A DNA stretch of 19,527 bases, from NCBI GenBank assembly GCA_001875365.1, contig MIYX01000006.1, positions 1 through 19,527 of the forward strand. The letters are read 5' to 3'. The DNA comes from Marine Group III euryarchaeote CG-Epi4. Its GTDB lineage: Archaea > Thermoplasmatota > Poseidoniia > MGIII > CG-Epi1. The notes under the pieces were generated by a model. That model did not search any database and was not told the origin of the DNA. It worked only from the letters and a program-made list of their open reading frames with translations. The translations under genes and the position numbers were made by a program. Of this stretch, positions 1 to 8,845 are shown one piece after another; positions within the stretch are counted from its first letter, which is position 1, and each line of letters starts with the position of its first letter.

Positions 1-45
1 ATACCTTTCATAATTACTTCTATGAAAAGAGTAATTTAAAACATA

Positions 46-660
46 CTATCCATTTTCTGCGCTATCAAATAATTTTCTTAATCCAAGCGAATCTTCTAAT
101 GTTTTAACAATGATGGGAAACTCTTTTCTTGGATTTTGATCGCACCTAAAGAAAATCAAAGGAATTTCTTTCTCGTTTTCATCCATTACTACAAAATCAT
201 AACCCGCCATACGATTACTATTACTAACTCCTCTAGAGTTTTTCCTAACTTTGAAACTGAAAGGTTGAAATAATTTATATTTTTTATTTCTAAATCTAGG
301 CCAATTAACAAACCTCCAGACAAAATACCCATTATCTAAGTCTAAAAATATTTCTTTTTGTCTGACAGTCAGAGACAAAAATAGATTGAAGAGCCCTATT
401 CCTAGTAAGAGCAGGGACATCTGAATATCTTCCCCGTTCAAATCAATAATACTTATAATTCCAAACAGCGTAAGAGTTACACCAAACAACAGGTACGGTA
501 ACATCTTAAAAAAGGAAAAAATAAAAGAAATTTGGGGAGTCATTACAAAATTATAATACTGAGATTTCTCAACAGTCCATGTTTCAGATAGGCCAGACAA
601 CATTTTTAAATTTTCATTGTGCTGTACGGCCGCATAAACTCCCAATACGTTTGGCCCCAT
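46..660 (-). CDS. Hypothetical protein with two adjacent membrane helices
   Basis: I do not recognise this 204-residue protein. After a polar N-terminus of about 50 residues there are two hydrophobic segments (about 52-70 and 78-98) separated by a short acidic turn (DLNGED). A soluble C-terminal half follows, rich in aromatic and basic residues with alternating beta-like segments. That layout resembles small PH-like or YdbT-type membrane-anchored proteins, but I see no diagnostic motif. The ATG at 660 is preceded by a TATA-like AT stretch (681-692) at leaderless distance, which supports this start; in-frame ATGs at codons 20 and 40 are alternatives. It is monocistronic in the window and diverges from the GYD gene. 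Function unknown; that it is a real gene is likely from its length and composition. Confidence 0.7.
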   Translation of the reverse strand: MGPNVLGVYAAVQHNENLKMLSGLSETWTVEKSQYYNFVMTPQISFIFSFFKMLPYLLFGVTLTLFGIISIIDLNGEDIQMSLLLLGIGLFNLFLSLTVRQKEIFLDLDNGYFVWRFVNWPRFRNKKYKLFQPFSFKVRKNSRGVSNSNRMAGYDFVVMDENEKEIPLIFFRCDQNPRKEFPIIVKTLEDSLGLRKLFDSAENG

Positions 661-680
661 GTTATTTTATTGCACAGCAG

Positions 681-729
681 TATTAAAATATTTTTTACAA
701 TTTCTTTTTAGGTAAGCAAAATGTTAAAT
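681..729. promoter_or_regulatory. Divergent TATA-like boxes between membrane-protein gene and GYD gene
   Basis: On the minus strand AATATTTTAATA (681-692) is centred about 26 bp before the start codon at 660. On the plus strand TTAAAT (724-729) is centred about 25 bp before the start at 752. Neither start has a Shine-Dalgarno motif. Both spacings fit archaeal leaderless transcripts. Seen by eye only. Confidence 0.45.
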
Positions 730-751
730 GATATTGATATTATAGTATTTT

Positions 752-1075
752 ATGTCTAAATTCATGTATTCAGGTAGCTACACAAAAAAAGGTGTTCAAG
801 GATTATTAAGAGAGGGTGGAACCTCTAGAAGAGATGAAACCATTCGAATGGTAGAATCATTAGGAGGAACAGTTGAAGCTTACTACTGGTGCTATGGACA
901 AGATGACTTTGTATCAATAATGGATTTTCCAGATCACACGACAGTAACAGGTTTGGCCTTAAATATAGCTGCATCCGGCACTTTTTCAGGAAATTTAACG
1001 CCACTTATTACAGTAGAAGAAATGGACGAAATGGTGAAAGTTAAATTAGGAAAATATAGGTTGCCAGGCGAATAA
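752..1075 (+). CDS. GYD-domain protein (PF08734-like)
   Basis: This 107-residue protein has the size and layout of the GYD family, small ferredoxin-like alpha/beta proteins common in archaea and bacteria with no firmly established biochemical role. It opens with a beta strand (FMYSGSYTKKGVQGLL), then an Arg-rich helix start (about 25-35), the typical segment from about 36 (SLGGTVEAYYWCYGQDDFV) in which GQDD replaces the name-giving G-Y-D, and a second half with a helix (TGLALNIAASG) and the strand LTPLITVEEMDEM. It is complete and single-domain. It has no obvious operon partner: it diverges from the 46-660 gene and converges on the RNB gene. The start is supported by a TATA-like box at leaderless spacing. 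Confidence 0.85.
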   Translation: MSKFMYSGSYTKKGVQGLLREGGTSRRDETIRMVESLGGTVEAYYWCYGQDDFVSIMDFPDHTTVTGLALNIAASGTFSGNLTPLITVEEMDEMVKVKLGKYRLPGE

Positions 1076-1110
1076 GTTAAACACGATTTAATCAAACTGA
1101 AGTAAATATT

Positions 1111-1181
1111 TGCCGCCATCAAAAGGTGTATGATATGAACTTAAGCATTAGTGTTTGTATAAATGCGAAATAACGGCGGCA
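1111..1181. repeat. 71-nt element closed by a 7-bp GC inverted repeat, convergent intergenic region
   Basis: TGCCGCC (1111-1117) and GGCGGCA (1175-1181) are perfect reverse complements in an otherwise AT-rich 158-bp gap between two convergent genes. Inside lies a possible 5-bp stem, GCATT (1145-1149) with AATGC (1162-1166). The 7-bp closing stem and 71-nt length mimic tRNA geometry, but no T-arm or D-arm can be drawn on either strand. It could be a structured 3'-UTR, a bidirectional terminator or a small RNA. The rest of the gap shows only AT-rich sequence. Confidence 0.4.
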
Positions 1182-1233
1182 TATGTACTTTAATCAATTC
1201 AATTATATTGATGTTGGCTGTACAATAAATATA

Positions 1234-3513
1234 CTATATAGGAGCCAAATCCAATTCACCACTCCAAAGATCAAGCCCTCTCAACCTACATGGGAATTTT
1301 TGACCTAAAGTTAAGATAATATCATCAGTTTCTTTTTTGTTCTCATTGATTAAGTGTAATCCAAATTCATCTGTAGACAATTGTCTTCCATCGCCTAATT
1401 GACTAACATGTAGTTTTCCACGAATGGCCCCGTCATCTAATAAATCAAGGAAAATCCAGGGATTTCGAAGTCCAACGACTCTAGCAGGCCATTGTTTTAG
1501 TTCTAGTTTTTCTTGTGAATTTTCAACAGATCCGATAGTTCCACCTCTCAATAAATGTAGATGAAAAGCATTTGCAACTAATTCCCATTCGATAGACTTG
1601 GCTTCTTGACTGTTGGCAGTACATTGCTCCGAAATGTTAGTCATTTCCTCTTCAGAATGAACCCATTCTTCATTATTTAGTAAAGATTTGAGTTGACGAT
1701 GAACAACGAGATCTGCATATCTTCGAATAGGGCTTGTAAAATGAACATAAGCGTTTAGATTCAATCCAAAATGTCCTAGATTCTCTGGTGAATATATGGC
1801 ACGTTGCAAAAGATAGAATAGCCCATGATCAACAACTCTTCGTGTCGCACTCTTTAGATCATTAGCTTTCTCTTGTGCTTCTTTTAGAGAAATAAGAATA
1901 TCTTTTCGAGCATCTGGGTCCAACACATTTTTGAGGTATTGTGCAACGTCATCTTGATCATCAGAATTTTCTAGGCCACTAATTTCAATATTTCCGCTAT
2001 TTGCCCAATCTCCCAGCATACTTGCCAATTCAGCTTCTTCAGATTGCCCAAATTTCTTTACACTAGGCATCGGCAATTCAATATTAATTTCCATATTTTT
2101 GAATTTAGCATTTAATTCTTCAACTTCTGGAGCATCCGGCGGCGCATGACTTCTCCAAGGTAAAGGTGCATTTTTTTCACCGAGTAAAATCCCAATTGAA
2201 TTATTAGTAGCAACCATGAATGTTTCAATCATTTCAGTTGCTTTGTTTGGCCATTTGACATTAACACTTATTTCATCTTCGTGGACTCTGGGTCTCAATT
2301 CAGCAGAATTTAAGTTCAGTCTTATTTCGTTTCGACGTAACCCTTCAGATACTTCTATCATATTTTGAAATTGAGAATTATCTAAAGCATCTTCATATGA
2401 CAGGTTTTCTCGAACTTCAATAACGCTTTCAAAAGCAGCGACTTTTCCAATTGTCCAGTCATTTTCTATTTCCATTGAAACGGTCATTGCTAATCTAGGT
2501 ACTTTTGCTCTCAATGAACACAAATTATCAGATAATCTAGAGGGAAGCATTGGTAGAACGGTATGCGGCAAATAAACAGAGGTTGCTCTTGCTCTCGCTT
2601 CATCATCTAAGAGCGTCTCAGGTTCAATGTAATGTGCTACATCTGCGATGGCGACCCATAAGGTTCGTTTCCCGTTTTCTTCAATTAAACAGACCGCATC
2701 ATCAAAATCCTTAGCAGTCTTAGGGTCTATGGTTACAAATGGTAAATGCCTCAAGTCGGTTCTACTTTCTTTCAGAGCATGTTCTGCATCAACATCAGGT
2801 ATTCTTTCAGCAATATCAGACAGGCGAGAGTCATAATTTCTACTAAAAGGGTTTGAATTGTTTGTTCGCAAATGATTTAGTCTTAAATCCAATAGTTTGG
2901 TTGCATCTATTCTCTTTGATTTTATAAGCAATAGAGCTATTGAGGGCAAAGGGTCGCGGAATCTTAATCCGGAGCAAACATTTGCAAAATTCTTTACATC
3001 TTTAACTAAATCATACGTTTTCCAATTCACAATATATTCACTTTTAGATAGGGAAAAATTTTTAGGTAATTTTTCATTGGCGATAATTGCAAACCAAACA
3101 TCTTCGATTAATTTGTATTTTTTATTTTCTTTACTAGGTAATTGTCCTGTAAGAGAGATCTCTTCAGTTGGTGAATAAGTATTGAAAAAATAGCGCCAAT
3201 CTCGAATATTGGATTCTATTTCACTGATTTCTTTTGGCTTTCTTAAAATGTATTCGTTATTTTGTTTGTGCAAAAACCATTGCCTTTTCTTTTTTGAATG
3301 GGCTAAAATCTCATCAATTTTACTTTTTAATTGCTTAGATTCCTTATTGTCTAATTTTAGTTTTTCTTTTTCAACAAAGAATGAATAAATTTTGCTAGAA
3401 TTCCAGACCATATCCCATTTATCTTCATCTTTACCAAATTTGGAAGAAATTCTCCTCCATAATTTTTCGTCAGGAGACAAGAGCGTTTTCTTTGATTTAT
3501 GTTTTTGACTCAT
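1234..3513 (-). CDS. RNase II/RNase R-family 3'-5' exoribonuclease (RNB domain)
   Basis: A processive hydrolytic 3'-5' exoribonuclease of 759 residues. The RNB domain spans about 250-610. Its metal-binding motif at 261-273 (TIDPKTAKDFDDA) supplies D263, D269, D271 and D272, matching the four catalytic aspartates of E. coli RNase II. The second signature FTSPIRRYADLVVHR (592-606) carries the arginine that contacts RNA. A C-terminal S1-like beta domain (about 675-759) ends the protein. The first roughly 245 residues are Lys-rich and mostly helical, and I cannot see a standard cold-shock domain there. The ATG follows directly on the TAA of the LysE-type gene (TAA|ATG), so the two are probably cotranscribed and translationally coupled. 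Which substrate it degrades cannot be told from sequence. Confidence 0.93.
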   Translation of the reverse strand: MSQKHKSKKTLLSPDEKLWRRISSKFGKDEDKWDMVWNSSKIYSFFVEKEKLKLDNKESKQLKSKIDEILAHSKKKRQWFLHKQNNEYILRKPKEISEIESNIRDWRYFFNTYSPTEEISLTGQLPSKENKKYKLIEDVWFAIIANEKLPKNFSLSKSEYIVNWKTYDLVKDVKNFANVCSGLRFRDPLPSIALLLIKSKRIDATKLLDLRLNHLRTNNSNPFSRNYDSRLSDIAERIPDVDAEHALKESRTDLRHLPFVTIDPKTAKDFDDAVCLIEENGKRTLWVAIADVAHYIEPETLLDDEARARATSVYLPHTVLPMLPSRLSDNLCSLRAKVPRLAMTVSMEIENDWTIGKVAAFESVIEVRENLSYEDALDNSQFQNMIEVSEGLRRNEIRLNLNSAELRPRVHEDEISVNVKWPNKATEMIETFMVATNNSIGILLGEKNAPLPWRSHAPPDAPEVEELNAKFKNMEINIELPMPSVKKFGQSEEAELASMLGDWANSGNIEISGLENSDDQDDVAQYLKNVLDPDARKDILISLKEAQEKANDLKSATRRVVDHGLFYLLQRAIYSPENLGHFGLNLNAYVHFTSPIRRYADLVVHRQLKSLLNNEEWVHSEEEMTNISEQCTANSQEAKSIEWELVANAFHLHLLRGGTIGSVENSQEKLELKQWPARVVGLRNPWIFLDLLDDGAIRGKLHVSQLGDGRQLSTDEFGLHLINENKKETDDIILTLGQKFPCRLRGLDLWSGELDLAPI

Positions 3514-4089
3514 TTACCTAGGAATTGCGATCCATATTGCTACGCAGAAAAGTGAAAAACCAAAAGCCCTATTAATTAAAATTCCCGATTTCGTATCGTT
3601 AAATTGTATTTTCAATGCAGTACCAAATAAGGCCCATGCAATCCAGCCTGTAAGCTTGATTAGGACATTGAGTAAAGCAATAATCATTTTACCTATAAAA
3701 TCAGCCCCAAATGCAGTTCCAAATACCGTCATTAAAATTAGTAAATGGATGAAGGCCTTACCATTTACAACTTGGAGAATTATACCTGTATTTGTTCCAA
3801 GCCTTTCATTAGAAAAGTCAGGGTCTTCCGAACTTAAAGAAAAAGTTATTTTGTATGATAGATAAATCATGTATAAAACGCCAGCATACGTTAGCACAGT
3901 AAGTAGCATTGAATTTTTTTCAATAAATAGAGCACCAAGGCCAACGGCAATTCCAAGTAAAAACCATCCAATAACCATTCCTAAAATTAGAGGTAAAGTG
4001 TTGTTAAATCCGAATTTTGAGGAGTGTACTGCTGATAATAGATTATTTGGCCCAGGCAAGAAAGATACTGGCAAAGTAAATATGAGCAT
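3514..4089 (-). CDS. LysE/RhtB-family amino-acid exporter-like membrane protein
   Basis: A polytopic inner-membrane protein of 191 residues with about six hydrophobic helices. The family hallmark PGPN is at 12-15, followed by the G-rich helix LILGMVIGWFLLGIAVGLGALF. The mid-protein family motif, usually NPK, appears here as NGK. LysE/RhtB proteins export amino acids such as lysine or homoserine/threonine; the substrate here cannot be assigned. Only 11 residues precede PGPN, fewer than usual. The frame is open for 13 more codons upstream but has no ATG, GTG or TTG, so ATG 4089 is the only conventional start. It leads the RNB exoribonuclease in a two-gene unit; no functional link between them is obvious. 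Confidence 0.85.
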   Translation of the reverse strand: MLIFTLPVSFLPGPNNLLSAVHSSKFGFNNTLPLILGMVIGWFLLGIAVGLGALFIEKNSMLLTVLTYAGVLYMIYLSYKITFSLSSEDPDFSNERLGTNTGIILQVVNGKAFIHLLILMTVFGTAFGADFIGKMIIALLNVLIKLTGWIAWALFGTALKIQFNDTKSGILINRAFGFSLFCVAIWIAIPR

Positions 4090-4186
4090 GGCAATTAAAC
4101 TTGAAAAATCTATGATATGAAAAACCTCTCACTTCTCAAGCGATACATAATTCTAAAGGAAAGACGGTCTATATTTTGTCTTTTAC

Positions 4187-4227
4187 ATTTAAAATTTCAT
4201 TTCTTTTTTGACCCATTCAATCTATAA
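4187..4227 (+). promoter_or_regulatory. Candidate TATA boxes for topoisomerase VI subunit A
   Basis: Two candidates precede the ATG at 4248: ATTTAAAATTT (4187-4197), which would give a leader of about 30 nt, and TATAA (4223-4227), about 23 bp upstream and compatible with a nearly leaderless mRNA. No Shine-Dalgarno motif is seen. The 158-bp gap 4090-4247 also has to hold the minus-strand promoter of the LysE unit, for which I see no convincing single box. Confidence 0.35.
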
Positions 4228-4247
4228 CCCCTTTTGGATAGACGTGT

Positions 4248-5330
4248 ATGGCTTCGGCAGTAACTGAGTTAGAAGAAATAGCTGCACAAATTTATGAGCA
4301 ATTAAATACAGGTAAAATTCCTGAGATGTCCGTTCCAACACGTAGTAAGAACAACATAATTTTTGATGAGAATGCCAAAGTTTGGAAATATGGCGATTCA
4401 GAAACTACTAGAACAGCTAAAAAACTGGACGGAGCATACATGCTTCTTAGAACGACATATCTCCTAGACTTTATTAGGGAAATGTCATCTCAAAGCAAAT
4501 CCTCAACATTAAGAGAATTGTATTATATTTCTGAAGCATGGGACTTAGGCAAATTTCATGCTCAGGATGAATCTAATAAGTTGATTGAAGATTTAGAAAT
4601 TGTTACACACTTTCAAAGAGAGGATTTCAAAATTAGACCAGAGGAAGATGGGGCTAAAGTATTGGGAGATGTGACTCTTACTGAGATTAATAGAAAAGGT
4701 CAACCGATGAGAATTAATTGTAGGAATGATGTAGGAGATACAGGCTATAATATTCCATACAACGTTGAAGAAGATAAAATCACATTTAACGATTTTGGTA
4801 AATCTACTTGCATTATAGCAATTGAAACTGGAGGAATGTTTGATAGGTTAGTTGAAAATGGATTCGATGAAACACATGAGGCTATTTTGGTACACATCAA
4901 AGGGCAACCTGCAAGATCCACAAGGAGGTTTTTGCAGAGAATGCATCAAGCATCAGGTTTGCCTCTCTTGTTGTTTACAGATGCAGATCCTTGGTCTTAC
5001 AGAATTTATAGCTCAGTCGCATATGGAGCTATCAAAACAGCTCATATTTCACACATATTAGCCACACCTAGCGCAAGGTATCTAGGGGTTACTCCTTCAG
5101 ACATAATCAATTACGAACTTCCAGCAGATGAATTATCAGATAGAGATAAAAGTGCCTTAAAATCAATTTTAACAGATCCAAGATTCAAAAGTAAATATTG
5201 GCGTAACGAAATAGAATTACAATTAGAAATTAATAAAAAATCAGAACAGCAAGCTTTAGCTAAGTACGGACTTGATTTCGTTACGAATACTTATCTTCCT
5301 GAAAAATTAAAAGAAATGAATATTGGTTAA
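4248..5330 (+). CDS. top6A: DNA topoisomerase VI subunit A (Spo11-like)
   Basis: The DNA-cleaving subunit of the type IIB topoisomerase. 360 residues, the usual family length. The winged-helix/CAP domain carries [13 protein letters not shown] (86-98), in which Y93 aligns with the catalytic tyrosine that attacks DNA. The Toprim domain has the metal-binding glutamate in [12 protein letters not shown] (E193) and the DxD pair in FTDADPW (D245, D247). All catalytic elements are intact. In many archaea top6B lies directly upstream; here the flanking genes (LysE-type and HAD) are both on the opposite strand, so subunit A stands alone with its own promoter. Subunit B, needed for ATP-driven strand passage, must be elsewhere in the genome if the enzyme works as a complex. 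Confidence 0.96.
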   Translation: MASAVTELEEIAAQIYEQLNTGKIPEMSVPTRSKNNIIFDENAKVWKYGDSETTRTAKKLDGAYMLLRTTYLLDFIREMSSQSKSSTLRELYYISEAWDLGKFHAQDESNKLIEDLEIVTHFQREDFKIRPEEDGAKVLGDVTLTEINRKGQPMRINCRNDVGDTGYNIPYNVEEDKITFNDFGKSTCIIAIETGGMFDRLVENGFDETHEAILVHIKGQPARSTRRFLQRMHQASGLPLLLFTDADPWSYRIYSSVAYGAIKTAHISHILATPSARYLGVTPSDIINYELPADELSDRDKSALKSILTDPRFKSKYWRNEIELQLEINKKSEQQALAKYGLDFVTNTYLPEKLKEMNIG

Positions 5331-5351
5331 ACAGTAGTATTAATCAAAAAG

Positions 5352-5957
5352 TCAAACTTTCAAATGTTGCCTTAGTTCTTCAACTGAATTTACAACAGGC
5401 GCCCATTTGCTGAGGAGTTCACTTGGATGATGTCCCCAACTTACACCTACTCCTTTGACTCCGGCAGCATCTGCCATTTCGAGGTCGTATGTTGTATCTC
5501 CAACCATTATTAGATCTTTAGTGCCTGCTGATTCCATTATTGATAATAAGAGGTCTGGATTTGGTTTAGGATTAGCAACAGAGTTTCCTCCTAATATTAC
5601 TTCAAAACGCTCTTCAAATCCAAAGTGCTTGATTACTCGTTCGGCACCACGCTGGCTTTTTCCAGTTGCAACTGCAGCACGAAATTTGTTTGCTAAAAGT
5701 TCAGTTATTCCATCGAATAGTTTTTCATGTCTAGTTGCTTCCATGTAAGTTTGAGAATAAATTTTAGCTAAAGCTCGAGGATCATATTCAGGTCCTAGTT
5801 TCTGCATAATATCAATCAAAGGTAGGCCAGTAAGTTTGAGTATTTTTTCTTTAGGTGGGCATTTTGCATTAACACTTTTCCATGCAGCTTTATGAGATTC
5901 CAAAATGGATCGACTGGAATCTATCAGTGTTCCGTCCAAATCAAAGACTACGAGCAT
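5352..5957 (-). CDS. HAD-superfamily phosphatase, phosphoglycolate phosphatase-like
   Basis: A soluble 201-residue HAD hydrolase, subclass I cap type. Motif I is FDLDGTLID with nucleophile D6 and acid/base D8. Motif II is VATGKS (T98). Motif III is NPKPNP with K131. Motif IV is MVGDTTYDLEMADAAG with D154 and D158. A helical cap lies between residues 15 and 80. The fold and motifs resemble Gph-type phosphatases, which hydrolyse 2-phosphoglycolate or related phosphoesters, but HAD substrates are poorly predicted by sequence. It is the last gene of the dehydratase-PlsC-HAD unit, starting 11 nt after the PlsC stop with a weak GGAT before the ATG. A phospholipid-linked phosphatase role next to PlsC is possible but speculative. 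Confidence 0.87.
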   Translation of the reverse strand: MLVVFDLDGTLIDSSRSILESHKAAWKSVNAKCPPKEKILKLTGLPLIDIMQKLGPEYDPRALAKIYSQTYMEATRHEKLFDGITELLANKFRAAVATGKSQRGAERVIKHFGFEERFEVILGGNSVANPKPNPDLLLSIMESAGTKDLIMVGDTTYDLEMADAAGVKGVGVSWGHHPSELLSKWAPVVNSVEELRQHLKV

Positions 5958-5968
5958 ACTTATCCAAA

Positions 5969-6706
5969 TTAAGCCATAGATTTGGCCATAACACCCCTAA
6001 CCTGCTCAACATGTTCATCAATAGACTCTCTTTTCCAAGAATCAGTTTTTATTGGATCCAAAATATCAACTTGGCACTCTCCAGGATAAAAATTCATGGA
6101 TTTAGCAGGCCATCGTTTGTGTGCATCATGTAAAATTACTGGAACAATTGGTAAATTAGTAGCTAGAGCTAAATGTGCAAATCCTTTTTTGAAAGGTAAT
6201 AGTTTACCATCCTCACTTCTCGTACCTTCTGGCCAAATCCAAATACTAAGATTATTATTTTTAACTTGTTCAGATAAATTATTCATTGATTCTATTGCTT
6301 TTTTTCTATTACTTCTATCGATCAATAAATGACCAGAAAGCCAATACACTTGCCCAAAAAAGGGAATCTTAACGATTTCTTTTTTTCCAACTCCACACCC
6401 TCCGTAAGGGCAAAGAGCCATAGCTACAAAAATATCTAAAGCAGATGCATGATTCATAACGTAAATTGCAGGCTTTGTATCATGAATTTTGCTATAATTT
6501 GAATATTTTATTTTTGTGCCTGTAATTCTAGTTACCACAGGTCCGATTATCTTTCCTGTTAAATTACCTAATTTAATCCTAAGATTTCGAAAAGGTAAAC
6601 ATATAATCATTAAACCAATTGAAATCAAAGACCAAAATGAAAGCCAAACAAAGCCAATAATGAAACGTATACTCAGAGAAACTATATTGACTTTTTTAGC
6701 ACCCAT
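5969..6706 (-). CDS. PlsC-type 1-acylglycerol-3-phosphate acyltransferase
   Basis: A membrane-associated acyltransferase (245 residues) of the bacterial/eukaryotic PlsC family, which transfers a fatty acyl chain to lysophosphatidic acid or a related acceptor. An N-terminal hydrophobic helix (about 14-37) precedes the family blocks: motif I NHASALD with H86 and D91 (the HX4D catalytic pair), motif II GHLLIDRSNRKKA (125-137), motif III WPEGTRS (158-164) and motif IV LPIVPVIL (185-192). All catalytic residues are intact. It begins 6 nt after the pterin dehydratase stop and precedes the HAD gene closely, so they are probably cotranscribed. Archaeal membrane lipids are ether-linked isoprenoids, so an intact PlsC is unexpected; it could act in acyl-lipid synthesis, lipid salvage or acylation of another acceptor. 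Confidence 0.92.
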   Translation of the reverse strand: MGAKKVNIVSLSIRFIIGFVWLSFWSLISIGLMIICLPFRNLRIKLGNLTGKIIGPVVTRITGTKIKYSNYSKIHDTKPAIYVMNHASALDIFVAMALCPYGGCGVGKKEIVKIPFFGQVYWLSGHLLIDRSNRKKAIESMNNLSEQVKNNNLSIWIWPEGTRSEDGKLLPFKKGFAHLALATNLPIVPVILHDAHKRWPAKSMNFYPGECQVDILDPIKTDSWKRESIDEHVEQVRGVMAKSMA

Positions 6707-6712
6707 GAAGCA

Positions 6713-7012
6713 CTAGTCATATGTTTCTAAGATACTTTCAAATTCTTGTGCAATACGAATATCATTATCGGTAATTCCACCTTTATCATGAGTTGTAGTA
6801 GCAACTATTACACGATTATATTCACAAACAGTCATATCGGGGTGGTGGTTTATTTTTTCAGCAACTTCAGCTAACTTGTTTATGAAACCTATAGCTTCTT
6901 TGAAATCTTTGAACGTAGTTTCTCGCACTAACATTTTTTCTTCGGGGTCATAATCCCAAGGCCCAATCATTCTAGTTCGACTTGTAATTTCATCCACTTT
7001 AAGTAAGTCCAT
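6713..7012 (-). CDS. Pterin-4a-carbinolamine dehydratase (PCD/DCoH family)
   Basis: A small soluble enzyme (99 residues) of the usual family size. It dehydrates 4a-hydroxytetrahydropterin, regenerating the cofactor of aromatic amino-acid hydroxylases; family members are also proposed to act in molybdopterin metabolism. The diagnostic motif EKINHHPDM is at 52-60 (H56, H57, P58, D59), followed by the strand VCEYNRVIVATTTHDKGGIT with H75 and D76, completing the active-site histidine set. It leads the minus-strand unit dehydratase-PlsC-HAD, with a TATA-like box (ATAAATAG, 7036-7043) about 27 bp before the ATG. No hydroxylase gene is in the window, so its partner is unknown. Confidence 0.93.
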   Translation of the reverse strand: MDLLKVDEITSRTRMIGPWDYDPEEKMLVRETTFKDFKEAIGFINKLAEVAEKINHHPDMTVCEYNRVIVATTTHDKGGITDNDIRIAQEFESILETYD

Positions 7013-7035
7013 TACTCATAGGACGAAATGAACAC

Positions 7036-7070
7036 TATTTATCTCTAACTCAACAACACATTTTAATTAC
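7036..7070. promoter_or_regulatory. Divergent TATA-like boxes, dehydratase unit and membrane-protein unit
   Basis: In the 82-bp divergent gap, minus-strand ATAAATAG (7036-7043) lies about 27 bp from the start at 7012, and plus-strand TTTTAATTA (7061-7069) lies about 30 bp from the start at 7095. No Shine-Dalgarno motif precedes either ATG, so both transcripts are probably leaderless. Confidence 0.5.
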
Positions 7071-7094
7071 CCTTCAAAGTGCGATGATTTAGAA

Positions 7095-8788
<1,694 letters not shown>

Positions 8789-8810
8789 AACGTAATCCTC
8801 TAAAGTTAGG

Positions 8811-8822
8811 AAACCTTAAAGT
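8811..8822 (+). promoter_or_regulatory. TATA-like box for the CARDB surface protein gene
   Basis: GAAACCTTAAAG-type sequence (core CTTAAAGTA, 8815-8823) lies about 27 bp before the ATG at 8846, in a 57-bp gap after the DUF63 stop. The spacing fits a leaderless start and suggests transcription independent of the upstream pair. Confidence 0.45.
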
Positions 8823-8845
8823 ACTCTCACGAGTGATTCAGAAGT

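Noticed and set aside
13..35. Weak hairpin ATTACT...AGTAAT downstream of the first minus-strand gene as a terminator
   Set aside because: Only 6 AT-rich base pairs with a mismatched interior and no T-tract after it; common by chance in AT-rich DNA.
1111..1181. tRNA gene suggested by a 7-bp closing stem and 71-nt length
   Set aside because: Neither strand has a T-arm with a TTC-type loop, a D-arm or a usable anticodon arm; the internal stem has a 12-nt loop.
1163..1228. 21-codon open frame with a hydrophobic end in the convergent gap
   Set aside because: Too short, overlaps the inverted-repeat element, and has no ribosome site.
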